Shown here: one piece after another, positions 31,133 to 40,409 of the stretch
Layout of the letters: every line of letters begins with the position of its first letter
Position numbering within the stretch: the first letter of the stretch is position 1
NCBI RefSeq assembly: GCF_016415625.1
Contig: NZ_WBXP01000022.1
Coordinates: forward strand, 1 to 59,147
Length of the DNA stretch: 59,147 nucleotides
DNA from: Shimwellia pseudoproteus
GTDB taxonomy: Bacteria > Pseudomonadota > Gammaproteobacteria > Enterobacterales > Enterobacteriaceae
Reading direction: 5' to 3'
Made by a program: the position numbers and the translations under genes
The notes under the pieces: generated by a model
Databases searched by the model: none
Told to the model about the DNA's origin: nothing
The model's input: the letters and a program-made list of their open reading frames with translations, nothing else

Positions 31133-31809
31133 TGCAATTCCTGAATGTGTTCTTCTTTACTATTTATCCTTACCTGGCCGGCGCCGTGTTTCTTATCGGT
31201 AGCTGGATCCGTTATGACTATGGTCAGTACACCTGGCGCGCGGCGTCCAGCCAGATGCTCGATCGTCGCGGCATGAATATGGCGTCGAACCTGTTTCACC
31301 TCGGTATTCTCGGGGTGTTCGCCGGGCATTTCCTCGGCATGCTGACCCCGCACTGGGTGTACGAGTCCTTCTTGCCGTTACCGGTAAAACAGATGATGGC
31401 GATGGTTGGCGGTGGTCTGGCCGGGTTGATGACCCTGGTCGGCGGCCTGATGTTGCTGAAACGCCGGCTGTTTAACCCGCGTATTCGCGCCACCACCACC
31501 ACGGCGGATATCCTGATCCTTTCGCTGCTGATGATTCAGTGTCTGCTGGGGTTAGGGACTATCCCGTTCTCTTCCCAGCATATGGACGGCAGCGAGATGA
31601 TGAAGCTGGTGGGATGGGCGCAGGCCGTCGTGACGTTCCACGGCGGGGCCGCTGAGCATCTGGACGGGGTGGCCTTTATCTACCGCGTTCATCTGGTGCT
31701 GGGGATGACCCTGTTCCTGCTGTTTCCATTTACCCGTCTGGTGCACATCTGGAGCGTACCGGTCGAGTATTTGACCCGCAAGTATCAGGTGGTACGCGCC
31801 CGTCGCTAA
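31132..31809 (+). CDS. narI: Nitrate reductase A, cytochrome b (gamma) subunit
   Basis: A 225-aa membrane subunit with five helices that oxidises quinol on the periplasmic side and holds two b-type hemes. Heme ligands His56 and His66 are in [19 protein letters not shown]; the other pair is in YRVHLVLGM and RLVHIWSVP near the C-terminus. It completes the NarGHI complex. The ATG follows narJ in a TGATG overlap, and a terminator lies 21 bases after the stop. Confidence 0.98.
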   Translation: MQFLNVFFFTIYPYLAGAVFLIGSWIRYDYGQYTWRAASSQMLDRRGMNMASNLFHLGILGVFAGHFLGMLTPHWVYESFLPLPVKQMMAMVGGGLAGLMTLVGGLMLLKRRLFNPRIRATTTTADILILSLLMIQCLLGLGTIPFSSQHMDGSEMMKLVGWAQAVVTFHGGAAEHLDGVAFIYRVHLVLGMTLFLLFPFTRLVHIWSVPVEYLTRKYQVVRARR

Positions 31810-31830
31810 TCTGATATTACTGTGGTTTAA

Positions 31831-31857
31831 GCGCCTGTTTCGCCAGGCGCTTTTTTT
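31831..31857 (+). terminator. narGHJI terminator
   Basis: GCGCCTG (31831-31837), loop TTTCGC, CAGGCGC (31844-31850), then seven T. Confidence 0.93.
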
Positions 31858-31910
31858 ATATCTGTTATTTGGGGGGATATGGGCAGAGTGGGGAGGAATA
31901 GCAGCGGAAA

Positions 31911-31929
31911 TGGTGGTGGGGGAAGGATT
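31911..31929 (-). repeat. 19-bp copy of the tRNA-Tyr 3' end
   Basis: TGGTGGTGGGGGAAGGATT is identical to the first 19 plus-strand bases of both tRNA-Tyr genes at 32230 and 32405, i.e. the CCA end and acceptor/T-arm side. A 19-bp repeat of exactly this kind heads the 178-bp repeats downstream of tyrT in E. coli. Only one such copy is visible here. Confidence 0.9.
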
Positions 31930-32229
31930 ACTCGTCGCGTGGCGACTCGCCCTGCGGGCCGTTGCTAAAGCAACGTTCTCTCGCTACCGCTCGAGTCGAA
32001 CCGCTATGCTTAGCGCGCCGGCGTCTGTTGGCGCAGTCAGGTTGGTTCACGGCCAGCGCGCAGAAACCGCAGCGTACTGGTGTACGTGAGGATTTCGAGC
32101 ACTGCCCGGGGGACAAACTGGCAAGTAAAACAGCCGGAAGTGAAGCATATGTCGAAGGATCTCATCCGTCCCGCTCAGGAGAATATAGAGCTATGAAGAT
32201 TGATTTTAATGCGGAGTTACTAAAAGAAA
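31930..32229 (-). other. Transcribed trailer of the tRNA-Tyr operon, hairpin-rich
   Basis: These 300 bases separate the tRNA pair from the 19-bp repeat. Short stems are visible: GTCGC-GTG-GCGAC (31934-31946) and CGTTGC-TAAA-GCAACG (31960-31975). A basic open frame on the minus strand (32116 to 31928, about 62 codons, with an RRRR run and several Arg) ends in the repeat. In E. coli the equivalent trailer contains the protamine-like tpr frame and the rtT RNA. Whether this frame is translated cannot be told from the sequence. Confidence 0.4.
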
Positions 32230-32314
<85 letters not shown>

Positions 32315-32404
32315 ACTGGGGATTGCTAATTGTAGAGGTCTTGCGCGCTAAACAGGAACATAATCTTCATCCTGCCAGCCATATCGCTACCGCGATATGA
32401 AAAA

Positions 32405-32489
<85 letters not shown>

Positions 32490-32510
32490 ACTGGCCGCTT
32501 CCTTTATCTC

Positions 32511-32552
32511 CGGAAGCGGGGCGCATCATATCAAATGAAACGCCCCTGTAAA
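32511..32552 (-). promoter_or_regulatory. tyrT promoter with stringent discriminator
   Basis: On the minus strand TTTACA (32547-32552), a 16-bp spacer and TATGAT (32525-32530), followed by GCGCCCCGC. The GC-rich discriminator between -10 and start is the known basis of ppGpp control at tyrT. Layout and sequence match the E. coli promoter closely. Confidence 0.9.
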
Positions 32553-32633
32553 GTGCTGTATTGAGGAAAATGAGTTGTTTGCGTACTTTTTACCCTTAAC
32601 GCTGTAAAGCTAAACAATTCATTGCCCTGCTGA

Positions 32634-33476
32634 TTACAAAATAATCGTCCGGTTACCGTAAACAAATACCCGCTGCGCCAGTACCTTATACAGCGCGTGG
32701 CTCAGAACATTTTTTTCCACGTCCCGGCCCGCACGCATCATATCGTCAGCGGTAAAGGTATGATCGACATTAATCACGTCCTGCATAATGATCGGGCCTT
32801 CATCGAGATTATCATTCACATAATGCGCGGTGGCGCCGATAATTTTTACCCCGCGCTCGTAAGCCTGATGATAGGGGCGGGCGCCAATAAAGGCCGGCAG
32901 AAACGAATGGTGAATATTGATTATCTTATTCGGGAAGTGGGCAACAAATTCAGGCGTCAGGACGCGCATATATTTTGCCAGTACCACGTAGTCCGGCTCC
33001 CAGGCATCGATGGCTTCCATCATCTGCTTGTCGTGGGCTTCGCGGGTTAACCCGTCATGGCTGACCAGCTGGAACGGAATACCAAACTGTTCTACCAGCG
33101 GGCGCAGGGTATCGTGATTACCGATCACCGCCGCAATATCGACGTCCAGCCCACCGTAGTTTGCCTTCATCAACAGATCGCCCAGGCAGTGGGCCTCTTT
33201 AGTAACCAGAATAACAATCCGGCGTCTGCCCGCCGGGTTAAGCTCCCGGACCGAACCTTCCGGTAAAGCACTGTCCAGATCCGCCAGCAGCGTACTGTCG
33301 TTAAAAATCCCCTCGAGTTCGGTACGCATAAAGAAGCGTCCGGTGCGGTGATCAACAAACTCATTATTCTGAATAATGTTGAGCTCATGCTTGTAGCAAA
33401 TATTGGTGATCCTGGCGATCAGCCCTTTTTGGTCCGGACAAATAGTACGGAGCACTTTTCGTTGTTGCGCGTGCAT
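32634..33476 (-). CDS. purU: Formyltetrahydrofolate deformylase
   Basis: A 280-aa enzyme hydrolysing 10-formyl-THF to formate and THF, supplying formate for PurT and balancing one-carbon pools. An N-terminal ACT domain (about 5-80: VLRTICPDQKGLIARIT) precedes the formyl-transferase-like catalytic domain with IINIHHSFLPAFIGARPY (catalytic His) and GATAHYVNDNLDEGPII (catalytic Asp). The ATG at 33476 (MHAQQRKVL) gives the E. coli length; the 29 codons upstream in the open frame are not conserved. Confidence 0.97.
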   Translation of the reverse strand: MHAQQRKVLRTICPDQKGLIARITNICYKHELNIIQNNEFVDHRTGRFFMRTELEGIFNDSTLLADLDSALPEGSVRELNPAGRRRIVILVTKEAHCLGDLLMKANYGGLDVDIAAVIGNHDTLRPLVEQFGIPFQLVSHDGLTREAHDKQMMEAIDAWEPDYVVLAKYMRVLTPEFVAHFPNKIINIHHSFLPAFIGARPYHQAYERGVKIIGATAHYVNDNLDEGPIIMQDVINVDHTFTADDMMRAGRDVEKNVLSHALYKVLAQRVFVYGNRTIIL

Positions 33477-33520
33477 TACTGCGATAATCCTGTTGTGTGT
33501 TGTTTTGACATTACGATGGT

Positions 33521-33979
33521 TTATTGACCACAGCACTTTTTGAATTTTTTCCCTGAACCGCAAGGGCAGGGGTCGTTACGGCCAAACTGCGGACGAACGC
33601 CGTCAATATAGTACCAGCGTTCATTTTCTTTTAAGAATCGTGAACGCTCAATAATGGCACCGGGTGTGCCATTCTCGGTAAACCGGGCGACGAAACTGAC
33701 AAACCCTTCATCGGGATGGCTGCCGTTTTGCTGGTCATACACCGTCAGGCCGAGCCATTGCGTTGCGCCAAAACCGTTTTCAAGTTCGGCTTTCAGCCCC
33801 TGAGCCTGGCACTGCGGGTGCCAGGTTGCCACTAAATAGTCGGCATTATGGGCCACAAACGCACTGTAACGGGAGCGCATCAGCGCCGCCGGAGTGGGGG
33901 CCGTTTGTTGCTCAGCTAAGTAAGGTTGGCAACATAGGCTATACTCCAAACCGCTGCCGCAGGGACAAGGTTGTGTCAC
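33521..33979 (-). CDS. ychJ: SEC-C motif protein YchJ
   Basis: A 152-aa protein of unknown function with zinc-binding SEC-C motifs at both ends: [13 protein letters not shown] near the N-terminus and [17 protein letters not shown] at the C-terminus, around an NTF2-like domain ([23 protein letters not shown]). The GTG at 33979 is preferred: AAAGGA lies six bases upstream, the start aligns with E. coli and the length is identical. An ATG 18 bases upstream (33997) is in frame but puts that ribosome site inside the gene. Confidence 0.92.
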   Translation of the reverse strand: MTQPCPCGSGLEYSLCCQPYLAEQQTAPTPAALMRSRYSAFVAHNADYLVATWHPQCQAQGLKAELENGFGATQWLGLTVYDQQNGSHPDEGFVSFVARFTENGTPGAIIERSRFLKENERWYYIDGVRPQFGRNDPCPCGSGKKFKKCCGQ

Positions 33980-34238
33980 TGTTCTTCCTTTGCTCATTCT
34001 GGTTGAAACAATCATAAACCAGCATGGTAACTGAGTACCGTTATCCTGTCACGGCGGCAAAAAAAACAGAAAAATCGTGTCAGCAATAGGATGATTTGCT
34101 TTGCAAATGTGGAATAGATGTATCGCTTTGCTTTAACCTATTGTCAACGTTTATTTTATTTCACATCAGGCAAATTCTGACGGGCGTAAGTCTGCGTTTC
34201 ATGCCACTATTTAGTTAGCGTCAGTCAGGGGAGAAAGC
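33980..34238. other. ychJ-rssB intergenic region, no rssA
   Basis: In K-12 the patatin-like gene rssA precedes rssB. Here only 259 bases lie between ychJ and rssB, AT-rich in the middle, with no trace of it. Confidence 0.6.
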
Positions 34239-35252
34239 ATGTCAGCGCCATTGTCCGGAAAACAAATCCTCATTGTGGAAGATGAACCGGTATTTTGTTC
34301 ATTACTGGACGGCTGGCTGAAATCGCTTGGCGCAGAAACCCAGGTTGCCGGAGACGGTATCGAAGCCATTGAGCGGATCGAGGCCTGTGCCCTTGATTTA
34401 CTGATTTGTGACCTCGCGATGCCCCGTATGGGGGGATTGAAACTGGTGGAGCATTTGCGCAGCCAGGGCGACCAAACCCCAGTACTGATTATTTCCGCCA
34501 CGGAAAATATGTCTGATATTGCCAGTGCGCTGCGCCTTGGGGTGCAGGATGTCTTGCTAAAGCCAATCAAAGATTTTGACCGGCTGCGCGAAACGGTACT
34601 GGCCTGTCTCTATCCGGCAATTTTCAACTCCCGGGTGGAGGAAGAGGATCGGTTATTTCAGGACTGGGACGCGCTGGTGAATAATCCGGCGGCGGCAGTA
34701 CAGCTGTTGAAAGAACTTCAGCCCCCGGTCCAGCAGACTATTCCCCGGTGCCGGGTCAATTACCGCCAGCTCATTGTTGGCGATAAACCGGGGCTGGTGC
34801 TGGATATTGCGCCATTATCTGATAACGATCTGGCATTTTATTGTCTTGATGTCTCGCGCGCCGGTGAAAATGGCGTTTTAGCCGCATTATTGCTGCGCGC
34901 ATTATTTAACCATCTTCTCCAGGATCATCTTTCCCGCCAGAATCAGCGTTTGCCGGAAATGGGAGCGATACTGCGCCAGGTTAACCAGTTATTGCGCCAG
35001 GCAAATCTCAAAGGACAATTTCCTTTACTGGTGGGCTATTATCACAGTACATTGAATAATCTTATATTAGTGTCCGCAGGGCTTAACGCCACGCTAAACA
35101 CTGGAGAACATCAAATCCAGTTAAGCAATGGCGTGCCGCTGGGGACCATGAATAGCACGCACTTTAATCAGATCAGCCAGCGCTGCACTGCCTGGCAGTG
35201 CCAGGTGTGGGGTTCCGGTGGCCGTTTGCGGCTGATGCTGTCTGCGGATTGA
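34239..35252 (+). CDS. rssB: RssB, sigma-S adaptor for ClpXP
   Basis: A 337-aa orphan response regulator that binds sigma-S (RpoS) and hands it to ClpXP; starvation anti-adaptors block it. The receiver domain has the acidic pair in ILIVEDEPVF, the phospho-acceptor Asp58 in LLICDLAMPRMGGLK and Lys in VLLKPIKDF. The linker (RVEEEDRLFQDWDALV) and the inactive PP2C-like C-terminal domain (from about 170: LVLDIAPLSDNDLAFYCLDV, GVLAALLLRALF, NGVPLGTM) follow. AGTCAGGGGAG precedes the ATG. Confidence 0.96.
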   Translation: MSAPLSGKQILIVEDEPVFCSLLDGWLKSLGAETQVAGDGIEAIERIEACALDLLICDLAMPRMGGLKLVEHLRSQGDQTPVLIISATENMSDIASALRLGVQDVLLKPIKDFDRLRETVLACLYPAIFNSRVEEEDRLFQDWDALVNNPAAAVQLLKELQPPVQQTIPRCRVNYRQLIVGDKPGLVLDIAPLSDNDLAFYCLDVSRAGENGVLAALLLRALFNHLLQDHLSRQNQRLPEMGAILRQVNQLLRQANLKGQFPLLVGYYHSTLNNLILVSAGLNATLNTGEHQIQLSNGVPLGTMNSTHFNQISQRCTAWQCQVWGSGGRLRLMLSAD

Positions 35253-35453
35253 ACGGTTAGCCGGGAGCGGTGTATTGTTTTTCATCCTTAGTCATGGCGA
35301 TGATAATATTTAACCAGTTTTATTTCGTATTTGTCTTAAATTTCCAACTTGATGAGAATACAGCCCAATAGATCTATTTTGAGCTGATATACTCTGGTTC
35401 GTTTTTTTTAATGACGAAGGGCTAAAAGCCTGGACAGTCCTGGAGAGTATTCA

Positions 35454-36362
35454 ATGGCTGTAACTAAAGCTAAAGTAACAAAAGCAGTTATCCCGGTCGC
35501 AGGACTGGGGACCCGTATGCTGCCCGCAACCAAAGCAATTCCGAAAGAAATGCTGCCTTTGGTTGATAAACCATTAATTCAGTATGTTGTGAATGAATGT
35601 ATTGCTGCCGGCATCACTGAAATTGTCCTGGTTACTCACTCCTCCAAAAATTCTATCGAAAACCACTTCGACACCAGTTTCGAGCTGGAAGCCATGCTGG
35701 AAAAACGTGTGAAACGTCAGCTGCTGGCAGAAGTGCAGGCGATTTGTCCTCCGGGCGTCACCATTATGCAGGTGCGTCAGGGGCTGGCTAAAGGCCTTGG
35801 CCATGCGGTAATGTGCGCGCACCCGGTGGTGGGTGATGAGCCGGTTGCCGTGGTACTGCCGGATGTGATCCTCGATGAATACGAATCCGATCTGAGCAGA
35901 GAAAACCTCGCCGAGATGATCGCGCGTTTTGAAACTGACGGCCACAGCCAGATCCTGGTTGAGCCGGTAGAAGACGTGACGGCGTACGGGGTTGTTGACT
36001 GCAAAGGGGCAACCCTGAACCCAGGCGACAGCGCGCCAATGGTGGGGATTGTTGAAAAACCCAAAGCCAGCGAAGCTCCATCCAACTTGTCCGTTGTTGG
36101 CCGTTACGTATTAAGCGCCGATATTTGGCCGCTGCTGTCGAAAACCCCTCCGGGTGCTGGCGATGAAATCCAGCTGACCGATGCTATCGCCATGCTGATG
36201 GAACGTGATCCGGTTGACGCTTACCACCTGAAAGGTAAGAGCCATGACTGCGGCAACAAACTCGGCTATATGCAGGCGTTTGTTGAATATGGCGTTCGCC
36301 ACAAAACCCTGGGAACAGATTTTAAAGCCTGGCTAGAAGAAACCGTTGGCAGCAAAAAATAA
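35454..36362 (+). CDS. galU: UTP-glucose-1-phosphate uridylyltransferase
   Basis: A 302-aa enzyme making UDP-glucose from UTP and glucose 1-phosphate for LPS, galactose metabolism, trehalose and osmoregulated glucans. The nucleotide loop is [20 protein letters not shown], followed by the activating [12 protein letters not shown] and catalytic-site [16 protein letters not shown]. Normal length. A possible -10 (TATACT) lies about 65 bases upstream of the ATG. It is followed after 27 bases by ugd, which uses its product. Confidence 0.98.
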   Translation: MAVTKAKVTKAVIPVAGLGTRMLPATKAIPKEMLPLVDKPLIQYVVNECIAAGITEIVLVTHSSKNSIENHFDTSFELEAMLEKRVKRQLLAEVQAICPPGVTIMQVRQGLAKGLGHAVMCAHPVVGDEPVAVVLPDVILDEYESDLSRENLAEMIARFETDGHSQILVEPVEDVTAYGVVDCKGATLNPGDSAPMVGIVEKPKASEAPSNLSVVGRYVLSADIWPLLSKTPPGAGDEIQLTDAIAMLMERDPVDAYHLKGKSHDCGNKLGYMQAFVEYGVRHKTLGTDFKAWLEETVGSKK

Positions 36363-36389
36363 TTATCAGGTTAACCGCAGGAATATGTG

Positions 36390-37730
36390 ATGAAAGTAAC
36401 CGTATTTGGGATTGGCTATGTAGGGCTTGTTCAGGCAGCAGTACTTGCTGAAGTCGGTCACGATGTGATGTGTATCGACGTTGACGAGAAGAAAGTAGAG
36501 AACCTGAAAAAAGGGATCATCCCTATTTACGAACCTGGTCTGACGCCGCTGGTCACCAAAAATTACGAAGAAGGCCGTTTGCATTTCAGTACCGATGCGA
36601 AAAGCGGTGTTGCCCACGGGCAGATGCAGTTTATTGCAGTAGGCACGCCGCCGGATGAAGACGGTTCTGCTGACCTGAAATATGTCACCGCCGTGGCACG
36701 TACCATTGCGCAGTATATGACAGACCACAAAGTGGTCCTGGATAAATCAACCGTGCCAGTCGGAACGGCGGATAAAGTGCGTACCGTTATGCTGGAAACC
36801 CTGAAACAGCGCGATCTGGATATCCCGTTTGATGTGGTGTCCAACCCGGAATTCCTGAAAGAAGGTGCCGCGGTTGCTGACTGCATGCGTCCGGAGCGTA
36901 TTGTGGTGGGTACCGATAGCGATGCGATTATCGATCTGCTGCGCGAACTGTATGAGCCTTTCAACCGTAACCATGATCGGATGATCATGATGGACATTCG
37001 TAGTGCTGAACTGACCAAGTATGCGGCAAACTGCATGCTGGCCACCAAAATCAGCTTTATGAATGAGATTTCCAACCTGGCCGAACGCCTGGGGGCGGAT
37101 ATTGAAAAAGTGCGCCAGGGTATCGGTTCTGATTCCCGTATCGGCTATCACTTTATCTATCCTGGTTGCGGCTATGGCGGCTCCTGCTTCCCGAAGGATG
37201 TCCAGGCACTGATCCGCACGGCGGAACATATTGGTTATGCACCGCGCCTGCTGCAGGCCGTGGAAGACGTTAACGAATCTCAGAAACATAAACTGCCTGA
37301 GTTTATCGTTCGTCAGTTCGGTGAAAATCTGGAAGGCAAAGTTTTCGCGCTGTGGGGCCTGTCTTTCAAACCGAACACCGACGATATGCGTGCCGCATCC
37401 AGTCGCGTTCTGTTGGAAGAACTGTGGAAACGCGGGGCCAAAGTACAGGCCTTTGATCCGGAAGCCATGAACGAAGCACAGCGCATTTACGGCCATCGTG
37501 ATGACCTGATGCTGATGGGTACCAAAGAAGCGGCGTTGCACAATGCCGATGCGCTGGTTATCTGTACTGAATGGCAAAGCTTCAAAGCGCCTGACTTTGA
37601 TGAAATTAAAAACGCGTTGCATAACCCGGTTATTTTCGACGGTCGTAACCTGTACGATCCGGAGCGCCTGGAAAAACGCGGCTTTACCTACTATGCCATT
37701 GGTCGCGGTGCGTCCATCGCACTGGCATAA
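36390..37730 (+). CDS. ugd: UDP-glucose 6-dehydrogenase
   Basis: A 446-aa NAD-dependent enzyme oxidising UDP-glucose twice to UDP-glucuronate, a precursor of colanic acid-type polymers and of L-Ara4N for lipid A. The Rossmann motif is GIGYVGLVQ (residues 7-15), the catalytic Cys is in [15 protein letters not shown], and the C-terminal binding domain has [18 protein letters not shown]. At 446 residues it is longer than the K-12 Ugd (388) encoded near the his/O-antigen region, so it is the longer bacterial form. Start chosen at ATG 36390 after AGGA; a GTG directly before is possible. Confidence 0.95.
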   Translation: MKVTVFGIGYVGLVQAAVLAEVGHDVMCIDVDEKKVENLKKGIIPIYEPGLTPLVTKNYEEGRLHFSTDAKSGVAHGQMQFIAVGTPPDEDGSADLKYVTAVARTIAQYMTDHKVVLDKSTVPVGTADKVRTVMLETLKQRDLDIPFDVVSNPEFLKEGAAVADCMRPERIVVGTDSDAIIDLLRELYEPFNRNHDRMIMMDIRSAELTKYAANCMLATKISFMNEISNLAERLGADIEKVRQGIGSDSRIGYHFIYPGCGYGGSCFPKDVQALIRTAEHIGYAPRLLQAVEDVNESQKHKLPEFIVRQFGENLEGKVFALWGLSFKPNTDDMRAASSRVLLEELWKRGAKVQAFDPEAMNEAQRIYGHRDDLMLMGTKEAALHNADALVICTEWQSFKAPDFDEIKNALHNPVIFDGRNLYDPERLEKRGFTYYAIGRGASIALA

Positions 37731-38590
37731 GCCAGCGCAGTATCAGTCAGCGTAGTCCCGCTGGTTACCGGCGTTACGGCGTTTATTGTCCTCCCGGTCA
37801 GTAAATGCGGTTAAATGCCGGTAACCAGATTTTCAATTATCCCTTTCCGCTATGCTTCTCCCCATTCGTTCTTTTCTCTCCCTTCAGGCGACATGCCGTA
37901 AATAGAGCCCGGCGGTTTACCCCTGATGCCAGGAAAATGTCGTAGTCATCATAGTGATGATTAATTATTATTCATCTTTTTACCTGCCGGTGATAGTGGG
38001 CTGATAAACCAGACCGTTTTTACCAGGGCGCAGGGCCAATTATGGTCATCGGTTTATTTTACGGCCAGTCGATTCTGCCGCCGGGCTCTGGCAACGGCCA
38101 GGGTATATGTCGCGTAAGAAACCCCCCCAAAGGATTGTGTAGCGGTCTGCGGCTAATTAGCAGTCTGGGTTAATTGTTTGTAGCTATGGCAATTTGTGTC
38201 TGAGATTTACTTAGTTTGACGATATTACCGGGGGAGGGTATTTAGCAGCAGGGCGTGCGTTGGACTGCGCGGATAAATAGTTTTTCCATTTGTGCGGTGG
38301 GTCAGTAAACGTCACAGAAACAAACTCCCGGGCTTGCTGCGGATACCCTGAATATGTTTTGTACTGCCGGGGTGGTGGTTAATGGTAAAACCCACCGTTG
38401 CCTCTGTCGGGATAGCCCAGGTCGGTTGTTATCACTGGATGTTTTAAGCTATTGAGTGGTGACTTGATTTTGGCTGGCGGAGAGGGGTATTTGTTACCGT
38501 AAGGCGATGTTTAATGATCGGTATTAGTCATTTGTTGTCTTATGCATTCGGCATTTATTGATAAAGTTCCCGTGAAAATTGTATGAGGGT
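37731..38590. other. Long non-coding stretch between ugd and hns
   Basis: About 860 bases without a supported gene on either strand. No long open frame, no obvious tRNA, no long repeat and no insertion-sequence trace were found. It has mixed composition with several AT-rich patches. It could contain a decayed gene or a small RNA, but nothing specific is seen. Confidence 0.5.
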
Positions 38591-38593
38591 AAA

Positions 38594-38619
38594 AAAAATC
38601 CCGCCATGGCGGGATTTTT
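38594..38619. terminator. hns terminator
   Basis: AAAAATCCCGCCATGGCGGGATTTTT: a palindromic stem with A- and T-tracts, 14 bases past the hns stop on the leftward strand. Confidence 0.92.
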
Positions 38620-38632
38620 CATTGTTGCTGAA

Positions 38633-39046
38633 TTATTCAGCGATCAGGAAGTCATCCAGAGATTTACCCTGCTCGTCGATGGCTTTCTTAATAACTGCCG
38701 GAGTACGGCCCTGGCCAGTCCAGGTGCGGGCTTCACCGTTTTCATCGATGTAGCTATATTTAGCCGGGCGCGCTGCGCGTTTGGCTTTGGTACCGGTTTT
38801 CGCTGCGGACATTGAATTCAGCAGTTCATTCGGATCAATACCGTCGGCAATCAGCATTTCGCGATATTGCTGCAGTTTACGGGTGCGTTCTTCAATTTCC
38901 GCTGCAGCTGCGCTTTCTTCTTCACGACGTTCGTTTACGACAACTTCTAATTTTTCCAGCATCTCTTCCAGTGTTTCCAGAGTGCATTCCCTTGACTGGG
39001 CACGAAGAGTACGGATGTTGTTCAGAATTTTCAGTGCTTCGCTCAT
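38633..39046 (-). CDS. hns: H-NS nucleoid-associated global repressor
   Basis: A 137-aa protein that silences AT-rich, often horizontally acquired DNA. The N-terminal coiled-coil oligomerisation region (about 1-80: [20 protein letters not shown], then [19 protein letters not shown]) is joined by a linker to the C-terminal DNA-binding domain ([20 protein letters not shown]) with the AT-hook-like QGR minor-groove motif. Same length as E. coli. The 490 bases upstream are AT-rich, consistent with the known autoregulation. Confidence 0.98.
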   Translation of the reverse strand: MSEALKILNNIRTLRAQSRECTLETLEEMLEKLEVVVNERREEESAAAAEIEERTRKLQQYREMLIADGIDPNELLNSMSAAKTGTKAKRAARPAKYSYIDENGEARTWTGQGRTPAVIKKAIDEQGKSLDDFLIAE

Positions 39047-39537
39047 TTTAGTAATCTCAAATTTATATCGGGAGTGAGTAGTGTGTTTTCTAATAATAGA
39101 GCCTTAAATTTAGTTCTGCAATAGATCTCAATGTAAGGAATTCAAAATTACACAATATTTGCGCTAATGTTTAGCGGTCATTAACTTCTTTTTTCCGTTA
39201 TTGTTCCGGGTGGGAAGTTTGCATTATGTCACTTTTTCACAGGTCACACAGCATGCGGGTATACCCATTTAGGTTAACCTAACGGCCCATGTATTAGCTT
39301 TTGGTGCCCCTTTTTTTATTAAGGAATAATAACGAAGGCCCGGCAACATTGATTAATGCCGGAAAAAATAGCCGCCCCAACGCGAGCTGGATAAGTGCCG
39401 ATGGCGTGCCGCTGTGTTATCCGGGTGTTAATTAGCCGCGGTGGAACATCCGCGCCGGGATTGCCAATCCCGGCGATATCCCCGCATCCTGTGATACAAT
39501 CCGCCCATCTATTCTTATGTTTGAGGGTGTTGGGTTA
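39047..39537. other. hns-tdk divergent regulatory region
   Basis: Non-coding. The hns-proximal part is AT-rich. A perfect 10-bp stem with a 3-base loop is at 39453-39475 (CGCCGGGATT, GCC, AATCCCGGCG), upstream of a possible tdk -10 (TACAAT, 39495-39500). A short palindrome, AGGTTAACCT, is near 39271. Confidence 0.5.
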
Positions 39538-40152
39538 ATGGCTCAGCTTTATTTTTATTATTCTGCGATGAATGCTGGTAAATCAACTGCCTTACTGCAG
39601 TCGTCATACAATTATCATGAGCGCGGCATGCACACGCTAGTATATACCGCTGAAATTGATGACAGATATGGTGCCGGGAAGGTAACTTCGCGCATCGGGC
39701 TTTCATCCCCGGCCAAATTGTATAACCCGTCAAGTTCGCTGTTTGCTGAAATTCAGGCTGAGCATCATAAACAGCCCATCCATTGCGTACTGGTAGACGA
39801 GAGCCAGTTTCTGACCCGTGATCAAGTGTATGACCTTTCTGAAGTCGTCGATGAGCTGGATATCCCGGTACTCTGTTATGGCCTGCGTACTGACTTCAGG
39901 GGAGAGTTATTCACCGGTAGCCAGTATCTACTGGCCTGGTCAGATAAACTGGTGGAGCTTAAGACCGTGTGCTTCTGTGGCCGTAAAGCCAGTATGGTGC
40001 TGCGCCTGGATCATAGCGGGCGTCCTTATAATGAAGGGGAGCAGGTGGTGATCGGCGGTAATGAGCGTTATGTCTCGGTGTGCCGCAAGCATTATAAGCA
40101 AGCGCAAAAAGTAGGGTCCTTACCCCAGGTACAGCAGCACCCTGACGATTAA
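39538..40152 (+). CDS. tdk: Thymidine kinase
   Basis: A 204-aa type II thymidine kinase of the salvage pathway (thymidine plus ATP to dTMP). The P-loop is SAMNAGKST near residues 8-16, the catalytic Glu and DExQ are in VLVDESQFL, the lasso loop follows [13 protein letters not shown], and the structural zinc site is CFCGRKA with VCRKHY. The ATG at 39538 ([12 protein letters not shown]) matches E. coli; seven upstream codons in the frame are not conserved. Confidence 0.97.
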   Translation: MAQLYFYYSAMNAGKSTALLQSSYNYHERGMHTLVYTAEIDDRYGAGKVTSRIGLSSPAKLYNPSSSLFAEIQAEHHKQPIHCVLVDESQFLTRDQVYDLSEVVDELDIPVLCYGLRTDFRGELFTGSQYLLAWSDKLVELKTVCFCGRKASMVLRLDHSGRPYNEGEQVVIGGNERYVSVCRKHYKQAQKVGSLPQVQQHPDD

Positions 40153-40348
40153 GCGCCTGTAAGCCGCGCTGAGGGGCCGTTGTTATTCTGCCGGGGGTAA
40201 ATGCGAGTAAGCCACAATAACGGTGTGGGTGCGGTATAGCGCCCGCAGATACGCGGTTATAATAGACTCCGGGCTGGAATTGCCCCGCACGCCGTGCAGG
40301 ATAGATTTATCCGCGCAAGCGACATCCCCGCTGCACCCCGACAGCAAT

Positions 40349-40375
40349 AAAAAAACCCGCCGGAGCGGGTTTTTT
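40349..40375. terminator. tdk/adhE bidirectional terminator
   Basis: AAAAACCCGC, loop CGGA, GCGGGTTTTT with extra A and T on either side, between convergent tdk and adhE. Confidence 0.92.
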
Positions 40376-40409
40376 GTTAGTGCGTTACGCGGTTATCACC
40401 GTGGTGATA

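Noticed and set aside
31930..32229. CRISPR-like or multi-copy repeat array near the tRNAs
   Set aside because: Only one 19-bp tRNA-end copy besides the two genes is present; spacing and sequence do not fit a CRISPR array.
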